From a virus: a stretch of DNA of 64,000 nucleotides. The stretch lies in the IMG/VR virus record IMGVR_UViG_3300031933_000215, positions 1-64,000 of that record; one strand, 5' to 3'. A program made the translations under genes and the position numbers. The number at the start of each line of letters is the position of its first letter. Position 1 is the stretch's first letter. Of the stretch, positions 1 through 9,188 are shown piece after piece. A model generated the notes under the pieces. It made no database searches, was not told the DNA's origin, and was given only the letters and a program-made list of their open reading frames with translations.

Positions 1-21
1 CCTTTCGGTTAGGGAATAAAA

Positions 22-55
22 GAGGCCCCGTGTGGGTGGAGCCTCTTTTTTTTTT
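22..55. terminator. Terminator after nrdJb, probably bidirectional
   Basis: A GAGGC/GCCTC stem (22-26 with 41-45) carries an inner CCC/GGG pairing and is followed by a ten-T run on the plus strand. On the minus strand the same hairpin lies just past the nrdJb stop codon and is followed by a U-rich stretch. It can therefore stop transcripts from both sides. Confidence 0.75.
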
Positions 56-61
56 AGTCAG

Positions 62-793
62 TTACCCACACTTCGACCATCCGCAGTTCAGACAGGTCGG
101 ACACCCATCCAGCAGCTGAAGATCACCACCACAGGTCCCACAGTTGCCTACAGACGGCTTTTCGGTTTCTTCCGTGTCGTCTTTCGGATCAGGGGTTTCC
201 ACCGCTGGCGGTGTTTCTGGAGCCTGTACCGGCTGTGCACCTTCGATCATTTTTTCCAGCTTGATCTGACCGCCGTGTTCGTTCAGGAACCCACGACGGA
301 ACAGGATCTGTTGAATGGACCATGCAATGGCTGCCACCACGGAATCGTGGAACACTGGCTTGCCCCATTCGTTCTTACCGCACCGCACTGGCCCTTTGTC
401 CCAGGCCACTTTACGCAAGTCTTGGAGGGCTTGGGTGATGTACCCACCACGCGCCGCCAATGACAGGTTACGCATGGTCGCGGTGATCCATTGGTGTTCG
501 CTGGACAGCTGCCCGGATGGGATGAAGAACTCGATCGGCCGTTCAATGATGACGTCCTGACCGTCTACAACGCCCTCTACGGGGATGAAAGAGACCAACA
601 CATACAAACGGTGGCGTCCTTCGGCATCGTAATAGGTGACCTTCTCAGACACCGCTTCGAGGGACCCTTCTGGGCGACGCTCAATGCGGACCGTCAACGG
701 GTCGACGTCTTGACGGGGTGGTTCAACCGGAGTTTCGGCGTTCTCTTTCTTGATGTGAAAACCAACGATCTTGGAATTGATTTCTTTTGTCAT
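62..793 (-). CDS. nrdJb: Class II ribonucleotide reductase, small C-terminal subunit (NrdJb-like)
   Basis: 243 aa. The last 30 residues hold CGTCGG followed by a CPTCLNCGWSKCG tail. This is the zinc-type and redox cysteine tail that ends class II (adenosylcobalamin-dependent) ribonucleotide reductases and passes electrons to the active site. The middle of the protein is a conserved alpha/beta region of the NrdJ C-terminal part, joined to the tail by an acidic, Pro/Glu-rich linker (about 190-215). It lies 72 bases downstream of nrdJa on the same strand, so the enzyme is encoded in two pieces, as known for NrdJa/NrdJb of Pseudomonas aeruginosa. Subunit pairing is inferred from that precedent. 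Confidence 0.85.
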   Translation of the reverse strand: MTKEINSKIVGFHIKKENAETPVEPPRQDVDPLTVRIERRPEGSLEAVSEKVTYYDAEGRHRLYVLVSFIPVEGVVDGQDVIIERPIEFFIPSGQLSSEHQWITATMRNLSLAARGGYITQALQDLRKVAWDKGPVRCGKNEWGKPVFHDSVVAAIAWSIQQILFRRGFLNEHGGQIKLEKMIEGAQPVQAPETPPAVETPDPKDDTEETEKPSVGNCGTCGGDLQLLDGCPTCLNCGWSKCG

Positions 794-865
794 TGCGACT
801 GTCTTCTCGTTAATGTGTTCGCGGCCACCGTGGGGGTGGTCGTTTATGTCGGGTGGATGGGTCGA

Positions 866-2995
866 TCAGTACTTGCCGTACAGGCCTTCTTTCAGACTGT
901 CGTACAGGTTCGCCGCGACGTGTTCTTCGCCGTCGTACGTGACCTTATCGTTACCCTTGAACTCCATCTCCTCGCCGTTTTCCAACTTGAACACGTACGT
1001 GGTGTTGTCCAGGTCTTCTTCACGGACCAGCACGCCCTGGAACGCCTCGGGGTTGAAGCGGAAGGTGGTGCAACCTTTCAGACGTTGGTTGTACGCGAGC
1101 ATGTACAGGTTCTGGAACCGCTCGTACGGGAAGTCGGTCGGTACGTTCACCGTCTTCGAAATGGACGAGTCCACCCATTTCTGAGCCGCAGCCTGAATCG
1201 AGATGTGGTGTTCGGGTTCGATGTTTTCTGAGACCACGCAGTTCTTGGGCAGGTCTTCTGGCCCGGCTTCTGGGTTGACGAACGCGCGATACGCCAGCAG
1301 TTCGAACGAGACGACTTCAACCTGGGTCTTAGTCTTCTTCCCAGTCTCGATTACATTACGGTAGTACTGATGCGAGAAGGACGGTTCGATACCGTTACTG
1401 GCGTTGTTGCCCAAGGACAGACTGATGGTGCCGGTGGGCGCAATTGAGGAATGGTGAGTAAACCGGGCACCGGTCTTGGCCAGCTTCTCTACCAGCTCTG
1501 GGTCCACTTCAGCGATCCGCTCCATGTAACGGCTGTACTTGGCATGCAGAATACGGGCCGGTACCTGCTGGCCTTCCTTGTAGCCGTCTTCCACCAGACG
1601 CGGTTGTTGACGCAGGTGTTTGGCGGTCAGGCGTACCTTCTTACGCAGGGCCGGGGCCGGACCTTTCTCCAAGGCCAGTTCCAGTGCCATCTTCCAGCCT
1701 ACCAGCGCCAGCTCTTTGGTCACTTGATCGGTGAATTGGATCGAGTCCGGCTGACCGTAGGTGTAACCCAACATGGCCATGGCTGAGCCCAGGCCGAGGT
1801 AACCCATGCCGTGACGACGCTTCTCAACAATCTCACGCGCTTGTCCCTTCAACGGCAGGCCGTTGATTTCCACCACGTTGTCCAGCATGCGAGTGAAGAT
1901 GCGCACCACGTTGCGGTAACGCTCCCAATCGAAGCGGGCTTCGGGAGTGAACGGATCGATCACGAATTTGGTCAGGTTCACCGACCCCAGCAGGCAGGAA
2001 CCTTCCGGTGGCAGGGGTTGTTCACCGCAGGGGTTGGTCGCCTGAATGTCTTCACAGAACCAGTTGTTGTTCATGCGGTTGACTTCGTCAATCAACAGGA
2101 AGCCCGGCTCCGCGTAGTCGTACGTGGAGCGCATGATGGTGTCCCACAGGTCTTTGGCCTTAACCACATCCACCACCTCGCACGCCACGCGACCTTGATC
2201 GTCGTAAACGTAGTCGTCTTCCTTCACTGGCCAGTCGCGGTAGACCAGGGCGATGTCTTCGTTATCCAGGCAATCTTCTTTGATGGGGAAGGCCAGCTGC
2301 CAGTCTTCGTCTTTCTGAACCGCCTGCATGAATTCATCGGTGATCAACAGGGACAGGTTGAACTGACGCAGTCGTCCATCTTCACGTTTGGCCTGGATGA
2401 ACTCCATCACATCCGGGTGACCCACATCGAACGTGCCCATCTGGGCCCCGCGACGACCACCGGCACTGGCAACTGTGAAACACATGCGATCGAAGATGTC
2501 CATGAACGCCAGGGGTCCATTGGTTCCGGCCCCAGCGCCGCGAACGTGTGCGCCTTTATGACGAATGGTGGAGAACGCGTAGCCGATACCACAGCCCGCT
2601 TTCAATGTAATGCCCGCATCCCGGACGGACTCAAGGATATCCAACATGGAATCTTTGACAGTACGGGACACCGTACAGTTGATCAATGACACGGCCGTCT
2701 TGTGTTCGGCAGCCCCGGCGTTCGAGGTGATCCGACCGGCCGGAATGGCACCGTGTTCCATCGCCCACAGAAACTCCTTGTACCAGAAGTCCCGGAGTTC
2801 TTGGGTTTCCTCTACGTCCGCCAACGCGCGGGCCACCCGCTTGTACGTATCGGCCATGGTTTTATCAACAACATTACCGTGCCGGTCCCGCAGCTGGTAC
2901 TTGGAGCCCCAGATATCCACCGACGTATCCTGAAACGGGATATCGGAAGTGAAATTAGCGGACAAAGGTTTAGAATTTTGGGTCGATTTGGTCAT
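866..2995 (-). CDS. nrdJa: Adenosylcobalamin-dependent ribonucleotide reductase, catalytic subunit (NrdJa-like)
   Basis: 709 aa catalytic subunit that reduces ribonucleotides to deoxyribonucleotides for phage DNA synthesis. Visible motifs are LINCTV near residue 107 (first active-site Cys), a glycine-rich segment at 150-190, NPCGEQ at 321-326 (active-site Cys and Glu) and APTGTISL in the barrel. There is no ATP-cone-like N-terminal domain beyond the usual short leader. The ATG at 2995 is preceded on the minus strand by AAGG with normal spacing. The C-terminal cysteine tail is absent here and is supplied by the next gene, nrdJb. A class II enzyme works with or without oxygen but needs cobalamin from the host. 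Confidence 0.93.
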   Translation of the reverse strand: MTKSTQNSKPLSANFTSDIPFQDTSVDIWGSKYQLRDRHGNVVDKTMADTYKRVARALADVEETQELRDFWYKEFLWAMEHGAIPAGRITSNAGAAEHKTAVSLINCTVSRTVKDSMLDILESVRDAGITLKAGCGIGYAFSTIRHKGAHVRGAGAGTNGPLAFMDIFDRMCFTVASAGGRRGAQMGTFDVGHPDVMEFIQAKREDGRLRQFNLSLLITDEFMQAVQKDEDWQLAFPIKEDCLDNEDIALVYRDWPVKEDDYVYDDQGRVACEVVDVVKAKDLWDTIMRSTYDYAEPGFLLIDEVNRMNNNWFCEDIQATNPCGEQPLPPEGSCLLGSVNLTKFVIDPFTPEARFDWERYRNVVRIFTRMLDNVVEINGLPLKGQAREIVEKRRHGMGYLGLGSAMAMLGYTYGQPDSIQFTDQVTKELALVGWKMALELALEKGPAPALRKKVRLTAKHLRQQPRLVEDGYKEGQQVPARILHAKYSRYMERIAEVDPELVEKLAKTGARFTHHSSIAPTGTISLSLGNNASNGIEPSFSHQYYRNVIETGKKTKTQVEVVSFELLAYRAFVNPEAGPEDLPKNCVVSENIEPEHHISIQAAAQKWVDSSISKTVNVPTDFPYERFQNLYMLAYNQRLKGCTTFRFNPEAFQGVLVREEDLDNTTYVFKLENGEEMEFKGNDKVTYDGEEHVAANLYDSLKEGLYGKY

Positions 2996-3112
2996 TTGAT
3001 ACAGCCTTAATGATAAAGCATTTTTGGTGGTTAAGGGAAAAAATACGGCGACACGCCTTTTGAAGGATGCCGCCTGAAGAATTCGTCTGTTCGAGTTTCC
3101 TTAGGAGTACCC

Positions 3113-3142
3113 TTGAGCCGCTCGAACATATAATTGGCTCAA
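3113..3142 (+). repeat. Hairpin in the nrdJa/DHH divergent intergenic region
   Basis: TTGAGCC (3113-3119) and GGCTCAA (3136-3142) form a 7-bp stem around an AT-rich loop. It lies in the 237-base gap between the divergent nrdJa and DHH genes, where promoters for both directions must sit. It could be an operator or a leader hairpin; the sequence does not decide which. I saw no match to a cobalamin riboswitch. Confidence 0.4.
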
Positions 3143-3232
3143 ACTCATCCCATCAGGACGGGAGGTAGAATTTTACCAATGGAGTCAATAACATGTCATA
3201 TTGACTATACTTTAATGAGGAGGGAACAGCCC

Positions 3233-4093
3233 ATGGAAAACGTTCATTGTATCTACCATGCCAACTGCACCGACGGCTTTACCGCCGCTTGGGTAGTGAG
3301 TCAGCGTTACCCGAACGCGGTCCTGCACGCAGCCGCTTACGGTCAACCGGTACCGATCATCCCAAAAGACGCGGTAGTCTACATAGTAGATTTTTCGTAC
3401 GACCTTCACGAGCTGGTGGCCCTGGCTCAAGTGTGTAAGTCGGTTCATGTTCTGGATCATCACATCTCTGCTGTCCGCAAACTGAAGGATAAGGTGGCAG
3501 AGTCACACGACGTGTTTCAACTGCCTGATAACCTTGAGTTGTATCTGGATATTGAACGGTCGGGAGCTCGTTTGGCATGGGATTATTTCTTCCCCCGAGA
3601 GGACGAACTGCCCGATCTGGTACGGTACGTTGAGGACCGGGACCTTTGGAAATTCAAGTATGAGGACAACACCCGTAACTACGTCCGGGCACTGATGGCA
3701 CGTCCATTCAGTATCGACGCTTATACCGAGGTCCACGAAACCAAGACGCAGAAGATTCTCGACGAAGGCGAAGTGTTGACGACCAGTGACGAGCGTCACA
3801 TCGAATGGCACCTTCAAGAAGCCACTCGTATGGTGACATTTGAAGGCGTGAAGACCCCGCTGGTCAACGCACCCAAATACTTGGTATCCGAGATCACACA
3901 CCGTCTGGTAAAAGAACACCCGATCGTTCTGGCGTACCATGATTCACCGGATGGTCGCGTTTTCCGAGTCACGACGGACTCCGAGCGTTCCGGTTTCGAC
4001 GCCTCCCGTATTGCGGAACAGTACGGTGGTGGGGGACACACTGATGCCGCTGGGTTCATCGTGCCCAGCAACCACACACTTCACCAACTGTAA
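3233..4093 (+). CDS. DHH/DHHA1 family phosphoesterase
   Basis: 286 aa from the ATG at 3233, chosen for the GAGGAGG site 9 bases upstream. The DHH superfamily motifs are all present: HANCTDGF (9-16), IVDFSYD with D53, VLDHHIS with DHH at 75-77, and a C-terminal GGGGHTDAAGF that is the DHHA1 substrate-binding signature. Relatives include nano-RNases, RecJ and cyclic-dinucleotide phosphodiesterases, which are Mn-dependent and cut phosphodiester bonds in short RNA, ssDNA or signal nucleotides. The short length without RecJ's extra domains points to the nano-RNase or phosphodiesterase side. The exact substrate cannot be told. The next gene begins 9 bases downstream. Confidence 0.85.
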   Translation: MENVHCIYHANCTDGFTAAWVVSQRYPNAVLHAAAYGQPVPIIPKDAVVYIVDFSYDLHELVALAQVCKSVHVLDHHISAVRKLKDKVAESHDVFQLPDNLELYLDIERSGARLAWDYFFPREDELPDLVRYVEDRDLWKFKYEDNTRNYVRALMARPFSIDAYTEVHETKTQKILDEGEVLTTSDERHIEWHLQEATRMVTFEGVKTPLVNAPKYLVSEITHRLVKEHPIVLAYHDSPDGRVFRVTTDSERSGFDASRIAEQYGGGGHTDAAGFIVPSNHTLHQL

Positions 4094-4102
4094 GGGTTGT
4101 TC

Positions 4103-4435
4103 ATGAAAGGGCTTTATTCCAACCGAAACGATTTCCACGCCGTCCGCTGGTATAAGAACGGCGACCACCCCAACGACAACTCGGAATGGATATCCGGAGA
4201 TGGCGATGACCGTTTCTTGAGTGAAGGTCACGTGGTGCGTTATTACCGTGACCCCAGGGTTGCTTCTGACACCAAGTGTCAGAAATGCGGTCACATCATG
4301 CATGACCACGGATTCATCGATGCCGGTGAAGACGGTGCGGTGGTGTGTCCTGGCGACTGGATAATCAATTGCGAAGAAGAAGTCTACAAAGTAATGAGTC
4401 CTGACGAGTTCCAAACCTTCATTGACGAGTATTAA
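4103..4435 (+). CDS. Small putative zinc-binding phage protein
   Basis: 110 aa, no known function. Around residues 55-80 it has CQKCGHIMHDHG and then VCPGDWI, a cysteine/histidine set that would suit one zinc ion. I recall small phage proteins with this CPGDW pattern, but none with a proven role. The ATG at 4103 was preferred over a TTG at 4097; a weak AAGGG site lies just upstream. It follows the DHH gene with a 9-base gap, so the two probably share a transcript. Confidence 0.7.
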   Translation: MKGLYSNRNDFHAVRWYKNGDHPNDNSEWISGDGDDRFLSEGHVVRYYRDPRVASDTKCQKCGHIMHDHGFIDAGEDGAVVCPGDWIINCEEEVYKVMSPDEFQTFIDEY

Positions 4436-4449
4436 CTCAAATTCAGACC

Positions 4450-4457
4450 TATATCAC
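4450..4457 (+). promoter_or_regulatory. Putative phage promoter motif TATATCAC
   Basis: TATATCAC, preceded by the AGACC context that recurs at several other sites in this window, lies 37 bases before the start of the next gene. It resembles the phiKZ early promoter consensus TATATTAC read by the virion RNA polymerase. Assignment is by motif only. Confidence 0.5.
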
Positions 4458-4493
4458 TCCAGTGAGACAACTACGAATAAACGGGAGTTTAAC

Positions 4494-4745
4494 ATGTCCG
4501 CTGATGTGATGATCATGATCGACGCCATGGTTCTTGAAGACCTGCTACTGACTCGCCATATTGACCGCTCGGCTCGCGCGGGTAAAACAAAGATACCTTC
4601 CCACGAAGAACAGTTGAAGGAGTACACTCGTACCCATTACGAGAACCTCGCTGAACTGCGCAAGATCGGAGGGGAGGAAGCCATTGATTTGTTGGTGACT
4701 TGTCTGCGGGAAAAGAAAACCACCGGTGATTTACTGGCCGCCTAA
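4494..4745 (+). CDS. Small conserved-looking phage protein
   Basis: 83 aa, unrecognised. The ATG at 4494 follows a GGGAG site. The protein looks mainly helical, with a hydrophobic N-terminal stretch (MIMIDAMVLEDLLL) and charged remainder. It has its own promoter-like motif upstream and a strong terminator downstream, so it may be transcribed as a single gene. No function is proposed. Confidence 0.65.
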   Translation: MSADVMIMIDAMVLEDLLLTRHIDRSARAGKTKIPSHEEQLKEYTRTHYENLAELRKIGGEEAIDLLVTCLREKKTTGDLLAA

Positions 4746-4756
4746 TTACGGCATAG

Positions 4757-4788
4757 GAGCCTCCCATAGCGGGAGGCTCTTTTTTTTT
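4757..4788 (+). terminator. Rho-independent terminator
   Basis: GAGCCTCCC/GGGAGGCTC (4757-4765 with 4771-4779) with a 5-base loop is followed by a nine-T run. A CGGCATA tag (4749-4755) sits between the stop codon and the stem. It separates the plus-strand gene from the convergent terminase gene, whose stop is just beyond. Confidence 0.9.
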
Positions 4789-4790
4789 CG

Positions 4791-6965
4791 TTAAAACACG
4801 AAACCCACCTGAGGCATTCGACTTTGGCGAGCGTGTCGATTGAGTTTGTTCTTACGACTGCGCGTCTCATGTGCCTGTTTGATCATCGCGTCGATGGAAT
4901 TACCCATACTCTCTTGGATGTCAAACCGGCCTGACAATTGCTTCAGGCGCATCTCCAATTTGGAAATGGTCATTGGATCGTTCGCGACTTTCAGTTCCTC
5001 CATTAACCGGTTGAACTCGTTCATGTATTCTTTCTGTTGGTTATGGCGGTGCACCTCGGTCTTGGACATCTTAACCTTGTCAATCTCCGTGTCGGAGAAG
5101 ACTTTGGTGGCGTCGATGCCGTAAACGTCCAAGTGTTTCGCCTTGGTGCAGAACCAGTGAGCCAACAAGAAAGACACCACCATGTCGTCGTGGTTCCCTT
5201 GCGAGTGGTCAATCCGTCCGTTACGGATAGTCAACGACAGGATCTCATTGATCAACGTCTTATCGTAGATCCGCTTTCCGCCCAGACGAATGGCCGATTT
5301 CAAAGCAGCACCGTAAAGGTTATCCCGAGAGTGGGCCCCGGACCCGGAGGTGTTGAAACCGAAATACCGCTTGAACCGGTCGTAGAAATACGAGGGTCTT
5401 GCGTTAACCGGACGTTGGATTTCCTTCCATTCGGTACTGTACTTGTTCGGATCGTCCACGATTAGGTTGTAGATCCGTTTGAACGGGTCCACGCCTTCCA
5501 CTGTTAAGTGAATGATCATGGTGTCCAGGATAGCCATACCACTGGACTTTCGCTCAGGCACGAACGTGATGTTGGGGAAACGGATCAACAACTTCGCCAG
5601 CCATTTCGAGAACCGGCTGAGGTTCGTCTCGTTGTATCGGCCGGTGCAGATGACGTCGTGGGTGTAGGCATCGATGATGACCAGACCTGTGGCATCGTTC
5701 TCGGCACCAAGTGCGTCACTGGGATCGTTGCCGGCCACAAACTTACTGGACGCCATCCGACTTTCAATCTCGTGTTCCGGGATGTACCAACGAATGGTGT
5801 ACCCTTCCTCGGAGATGTCCATGTAATCGATTTCACGTTCCGAGCTTTTGACTGCTTCTTTCTCTTCCGTGTTCAGTGGTGACCCTTCGTTACCGGTGGT
5901 CCAAATGTTCAGGTAATCCCGGTCGGCGATTTCACCTTCGGATGCGGATTCCCGAAGTTTCTGGAACAGCCATTGATCGGTCTTACCCAGTTGACGATGG
6001 TTGAACGCGCCGTAGATCAACGGCTTTACGCCAGAGGATGCCAAATCCACAACCCGCTCCAACTCGGCCTGGTTCTTCAGATCGAAGTACCGTTCGTCCC
6101 AAATGGCACCGCCGGTTAGGAACCGGTAAGCGTAACCACCATCCCGGGAATTGATCTTACCTGCGGTTGTGGTGTATACGTTACCGTAAGGTTGGTTCAC
6201 CGACGCCGCTTCTTCCCGAGCGGCCGAACCGGAGGACAGGGCAACGGGTAGAGAGATCTCAATGAGGTTGATGTACGCCAGCTCATCGAAGTGCATGATA
6301 GGCACGGTCAGACCCCGGCCCAGTTTGTCGGCGGCGATCTTGTCGTTACGACCCACCGACGTCTTGTAGCGATTGCCGAGTTTGTGGTTGGTGATGATTT
6401 CACTGTTGTCGGCATCGATGCGGTTGGGGTAATAAATGTAATCGGGGAGCAGGGCCCGGATTTCTTTGAGGCGTTCAACGTTGTTGTTACGAAGCGCCAA
6501 ATCCTTAGTGATCAGGTTAATGGTCGTGTTACTGGCCCAGATGTCCTTCAGTCCGGTAAACAACACGTCCGCTGAGACCGACTTACCGGTCTGTCGGGGT
6601 TGGAGCAATCCAAAATCCACGTGGTTAAAGAACGACCAATACATGGCGATGTTGCCACGGTTCGCACGGAAGCGTACCGGGACCGTACCGGCGTTTGGTG
6701 GTAGTCGGGCTACTTCACGGAAGAAGTACCATGCGTTGTAGCGACACTCCATACTGATTTTGAATTTGGTTTCTTGTGAGAGGTCGGGATCGAATGGGTC
6801 GACGCCCACTAGGTCGGGTTGATACAACGCCAAGATGAATTCGGCGTTTTCAACCCCCATGTTCTTGTACAGGAACACCAACCGTTTGAACGATTCGTTG
6901 GTTGTGTTGTAGTCAACAATCGCCGTCGGGTAGTCATTCCAATCGTCTTTGAAGAGTATCGTCAT
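4791..6965 (-). CDS. terL: Terminase large subunit (TerL)
   Basis: 724 aa DNA-packaging motor. The ATPase half has Walker A PRQTGKS (about 123-129) and Walker B IMHFDEL (D227, E228). The nuclease half carries acidic residues in GNDPSDA, in the FVPE strand, and in a late HDDMVVS motif, fitting the RNase H-like headful nuclease fold. An N-terminal region of about 90 residues precedes the ATPase. The gene heads a minus-strand position just before three probable virion genes, the tail sheath and the tube, the same order as phiKZ gp25 to gp30. The ATG at 6965 is clear. Confidence 0.93.
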   Translation of the reverse strand: MTILFKDDWNDYPTAIVDYNTTNESFKRLVFLYKNMGVENAEFILALYQPDLVGVDPFDPDLSQETKFKISMECRYNAWYFFREVARLPPNAGTVPVRFRANRGNIAMYWSFFNHVDFGLLQPRQTGKSVSADVLFTGLKDIWASNTTINLITKDLALRNNNVERLKEIRALLPDYIYYPNRIDADNSEIITNHKLGNRYKTSVGRNDKIAADKLGRGLTVPIMHFDELAYINLIEISLPVALSSGSAAREEAASVNQPYGNVYTTTAGKINSRDGGYAYRFLTGGAIWDERYFDLKNQAELERVVDLASSGVKPLIYGAFNHRQLGKTDQWLFQKLRESASEGEIADRDYLNIWTTGNEGSPLNTEEKEAVKSSEREIDYMDISEEGYTIRWYIPEHEIESRMASSKFVAGNDPSDALGAENDATGLVIIDAYTHDVICTGRYNETNLSRFSKWLAKLLIRFPNITFVPERKSSGMAILDTMIIHLTVEGVDPFKRIYNLIVDDPNKYSTEWKEIQRPVNARPSYFYDRFKRYFGFNTSGSGAHSRDNLYGAALKSAIRLGGKRIYDKTLINEILSLTIRNGRIDHSQGNHDDMVVSFLLAHWFCTKAKHLDVYGIDATKVFSDTEIDKVKMSKTEVHRHNQQKEYMNEFNRLMEELKVANDPMTISKLEMRLKQLSGRFDIQESMGNSIDAMIKQAHETRSRKNKLNRHARQSRMPQVGFVF

Positions 6966-6997
6966 AACGGAAATCTCATTGGAAAAACGGTTAAGTC

Positions 6998-7005
6998 TAT
7001 ATAAT
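6998..7005 (+). promoter_or_regulatory. Putative phage promoter motif TATATAAT
   Basis: TATATAAT in the context AAGTC-TATATAATC lies about 70 bases upstream of the small gene at 7077. It matches the family of AT-rich motifs found before other genes in this window. It lies between two divergent genes, so orientation is inferred from the context bases. Confidence 0.45.
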
Positions 7006-7076
7006 CCTAGTGATAACAGGCCTTCTAAGGAAGTTATCTATAAAAAACTACGAATAAAATACTAGGAGAATTGCAC

Positions 7077-7463
7077 ATGTTTAAGAAACTTTTGACCCAG
7101 TTCCGTACCAAGGACTTTTCCGAATTTCCCAGCGAATTGAAATGTGTGGTGGCGGTGATCAACCACAAAGGCGACACTCAACCGTACATGGCCAAGCGGG
7201 AACACCAACACGGCCGCGCCCGTCACACCGTAGCCTTCCGGTTCGACTATCCGTACCAGCAGCGCACCATCCAAGGCATGCTGGACGAATTGATCCTGTC
7301 CATGAAAGGTATGGATCGCCCAGTCGCTCCGATCGAATACACTCAGATCGACGACGTGACTCTGGAAGTCACTTTCAACAAAACCTACCGTATGGGCGAT
7401 GGTCCTCGTCGCATTTACGACGCGTTCATCGAGCGCTCCATGGGTTCCCTGCGTTTTGCATAA
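7077..7463 (+). CDS. Uncharacterised phage protein
   Basis: 128 aa, unrecognised. The ATG at 7077 follows an AGGAG site. The sequence reads as a small alpha/beta protein with alternating strands (LKCVVAVINHK, VAFRFDYP, VTLEVTFNKT) and a central helix (IQGMLDELILSMKGM). It sits alone on the plus strand between terL and the minus-strand virion genes, with its own promoter-like motif and terminator. Its GC-rich, regular codon use suggests a well-expressed gene. No function is claimed. Confidence 0.75.
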   Translation: MFKKLLTQFRTKDFSEFPSELKCVVAVINHKGDTQPYMAKREHQHGRARHTVAFRFDYPYQQRTIQGMLDELILSMKGMDRPVAPIEYTQIDDVTLEVTFNKTYRMGDGPRRIYDAFIERSMGSLRFA

Positions 7464-7480
7464 GACATAGCCGACATAGT

Positions 7481-7520
7481 GCCTCCCCAAAAGGGGAGGC
7501 GGCTATGCTTATTTTTTTTT
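7481..7520. terminator. Rho-independent terminator between convergent genes
   Basis: GCCTCCCC AAAA GGGGAGGC (7481-7500) is followed by a T-rich run ending at 7521. A CGACATA tag lies at 7472-7478, just before the stem, and GGCTATG follows it. The convergent minus-strand gene ends at 7524, so the hairpin probably serves both. Confidence 0.88.
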
Positions 7521-7523
7521 TGT

Positions 7524-9188
7524 TTAGGTTGGAACCCCTTCTCGGATGACCACCGGCAAGGCAGAAATACCCAACTGAAGATCGCTGTCGTACGTCCGAC
7601 GAATCCATTCGATGTAAACCAACTCGCCGCGTTTGAGGTCGTTGATTACAACCAACGCCTCGTCCCACTGATCAACAGTGAACTCCCAGCTGTTATGAAG
7701 GAAGCGAACCCGGAAATGCGTTGGTTCAGGAGGCAGAACTTCTGTCGCCTCGTTAACCAGTGGCTCAATACCGTAGTACAGTTCCTTCAGCCAAACTTCC
7801 TTGCTGGGCATTCCATTGGCCAGATACAGATGCCAGTAGTTGGTGTTGACGTATTCCAGATCGGCAATCAGATTCTGACCATAGCCTTGTTCCTGATCCG
7901 GGCGGAAGTAGACAACCCAGTTTGGTTGTTCGGCGTCGCCTCGGGCCATCAATGCAATCTGGAAAGACTGTACGTGCCGGTATTGGGCAAAACGACCGTC
8001 AACCTTGTTGAGATCCACCGCAACCGTGAGCGATTGCATGACACCATACTCGGTGGGGCGGAACGGTTGTGAATTCACGCCCATCTGAACGTAAGGTGTT
8101 GCGTTGTAGAACGTCTGACGATCTAGGTTGTACAGCCAGTACTCCAACCGGTAACCGCGCTCGGCGTCCTGCCAAATTGGGAAGACAAATAGCTTGACTT
8201 CGTACGCGCCGTCACGCGGAGCGGTCTTGGCCTTATACGGTACCGTGAGGCGTCGATTGGCAGTCGGTTCAAGGTTGTAGGAAACCTCGTCTTCTGCTAG
8301 GTTGTAGGCCAGAACCATCGGGAACTCTTGACCCACCACCGTCGCAATGTAGTTGTTGATTCCATACAAACTGAACTTACCACCGTCGATTGGCAGTCGG
8401 TGCTTACTACCATCACTGTAGTGAACCAGACCCGTCATGGGCAGGGACTCAACCGTCACGTTCAGAGGGAACTCGATCGTCTGCGGGTCGGCTGAACTAC
8501 TGAACGGTGTGTCGATGGAAATGGCCGAGACGTATTTGCGAGCTGTGTCTGGATGACGGATAGCCGCAGTGTTCTTGACCAACAGTTGGGCAATGCTCAC
8601 CACTTTCCCGTCTTGAGCGTATGCGACCAGCGTACACAACTCACCATCTTCCATCGCTTCGGTAGTGTATCCGGCCATGGGAGCCTTAACGACGTCCTGT
8701 TCCGCATCGGAAATTTCTACGGACTCCAAAGGAATGGAGGTTCCCAAGAAATTTCCACCACCATCGTAGAAAGTGGAGATTACCTTACCTTCATCCAAAT
8801 TGATATCCGACCCCAAGAAGACCTTGTAGTGGTCCACCATGGAACCATAAAACATCAAGCGGGAATCGGGCGACAGTGTATGGGGTGTAACCGATTGGTC
8901 CAAGAAAAGCCGATACGACTCAGAAACGTAACCTGGACCCGTGCCAATCAGTACATCAATCCCATCGTTATCCGTTTCCCGCTCGGGCATGTACCATGGG
9001 GTCAGTACTGACATCCCGGTAGTGTAGTCCACTTCGGTGACCAGCATGAAACCTTGCACGGGATCAAAAACTAAGTCTTGTGGGTTCGGTACCCATTTGC
9101 CATCACTGTCTTCAGTGACGATCTCATCCCTCCGCCAGATCCGGAACCCGCGATTGGGGTCCCGGTAATTCGTGTTAATCGTATTCAT
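7524..9188 (-). CDS. Probable virion structural protein (phiKZ gp26-28 region)
   Basis: 554 aa, no known motif seen. The composition is rich in beta-strand-like segments, Tyr, Val and Gly, with few charged helices, as in tail or baseplate proteins. It is the last of three minus-strand genes lying between terL and the tail sheath. That position matches phiKZ genes 26-28, which encode virion proteins. The start ATG (9186-9188) has a GAGG site upstream, and the gap to the preceding gene is only 9 bases. The structural role is inferred from order and composition. Confidence 0.7.
   Translation of the reverse strand: MNTINTNYRDPNRGFRIWRRDEIVTEDSDGKWVPNPQDLVFDPVQGFMLVTEVDYTTGMSVLTPWYMPERETDNDGIDVLIGTGPGYVSESYRLFLDQSVTPHTLSPDSRLMFYGSMVDHYKVFLGSDINLDEGKVISTFYDGGGNFLGTSIPLESVEISDAEQDVVKAPMAGYTTEAMEDGELCTLVAYAQDGKVVSIAQLLVKNTAAIRHPDTARKYVSAISIDTPFSSSADPQTIEFPLNVTVESLPMTGLVHYSDGSKHRLPIDGGKFSLYGINNYIATVVGQEFPMVLAYNLAEDEVSYNLEPTANRRLTVPYKAKTAPRDGAYEVKLFVFPIWQDAERGYRLEYWLYNLDRQTFYNATPYVQMGVNSQPFRPTEYGVMQSLTVAVDLNKVDGRFAQYRHVQSFQIALMARGDAEQPNWVVYFRPDQEQGYGQNLIADLEYVNTNYWHLYLANGMPSKEVWLKELYYGIEPLVNEATEVLPPEPTHFRVRFLHNSWEFTVDQWDEALVVINDLKRGELVYIEWIRRTYDSDLQLGISALPVVIREGVPT

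Noticed and set aside
2996-3232. Cobalamin riboswitch before the reductase
   Set aside because: No B12-box-like sequence was seen; only one short inverted repeat is present, and the reductase lies in the opposite direction to much of it.
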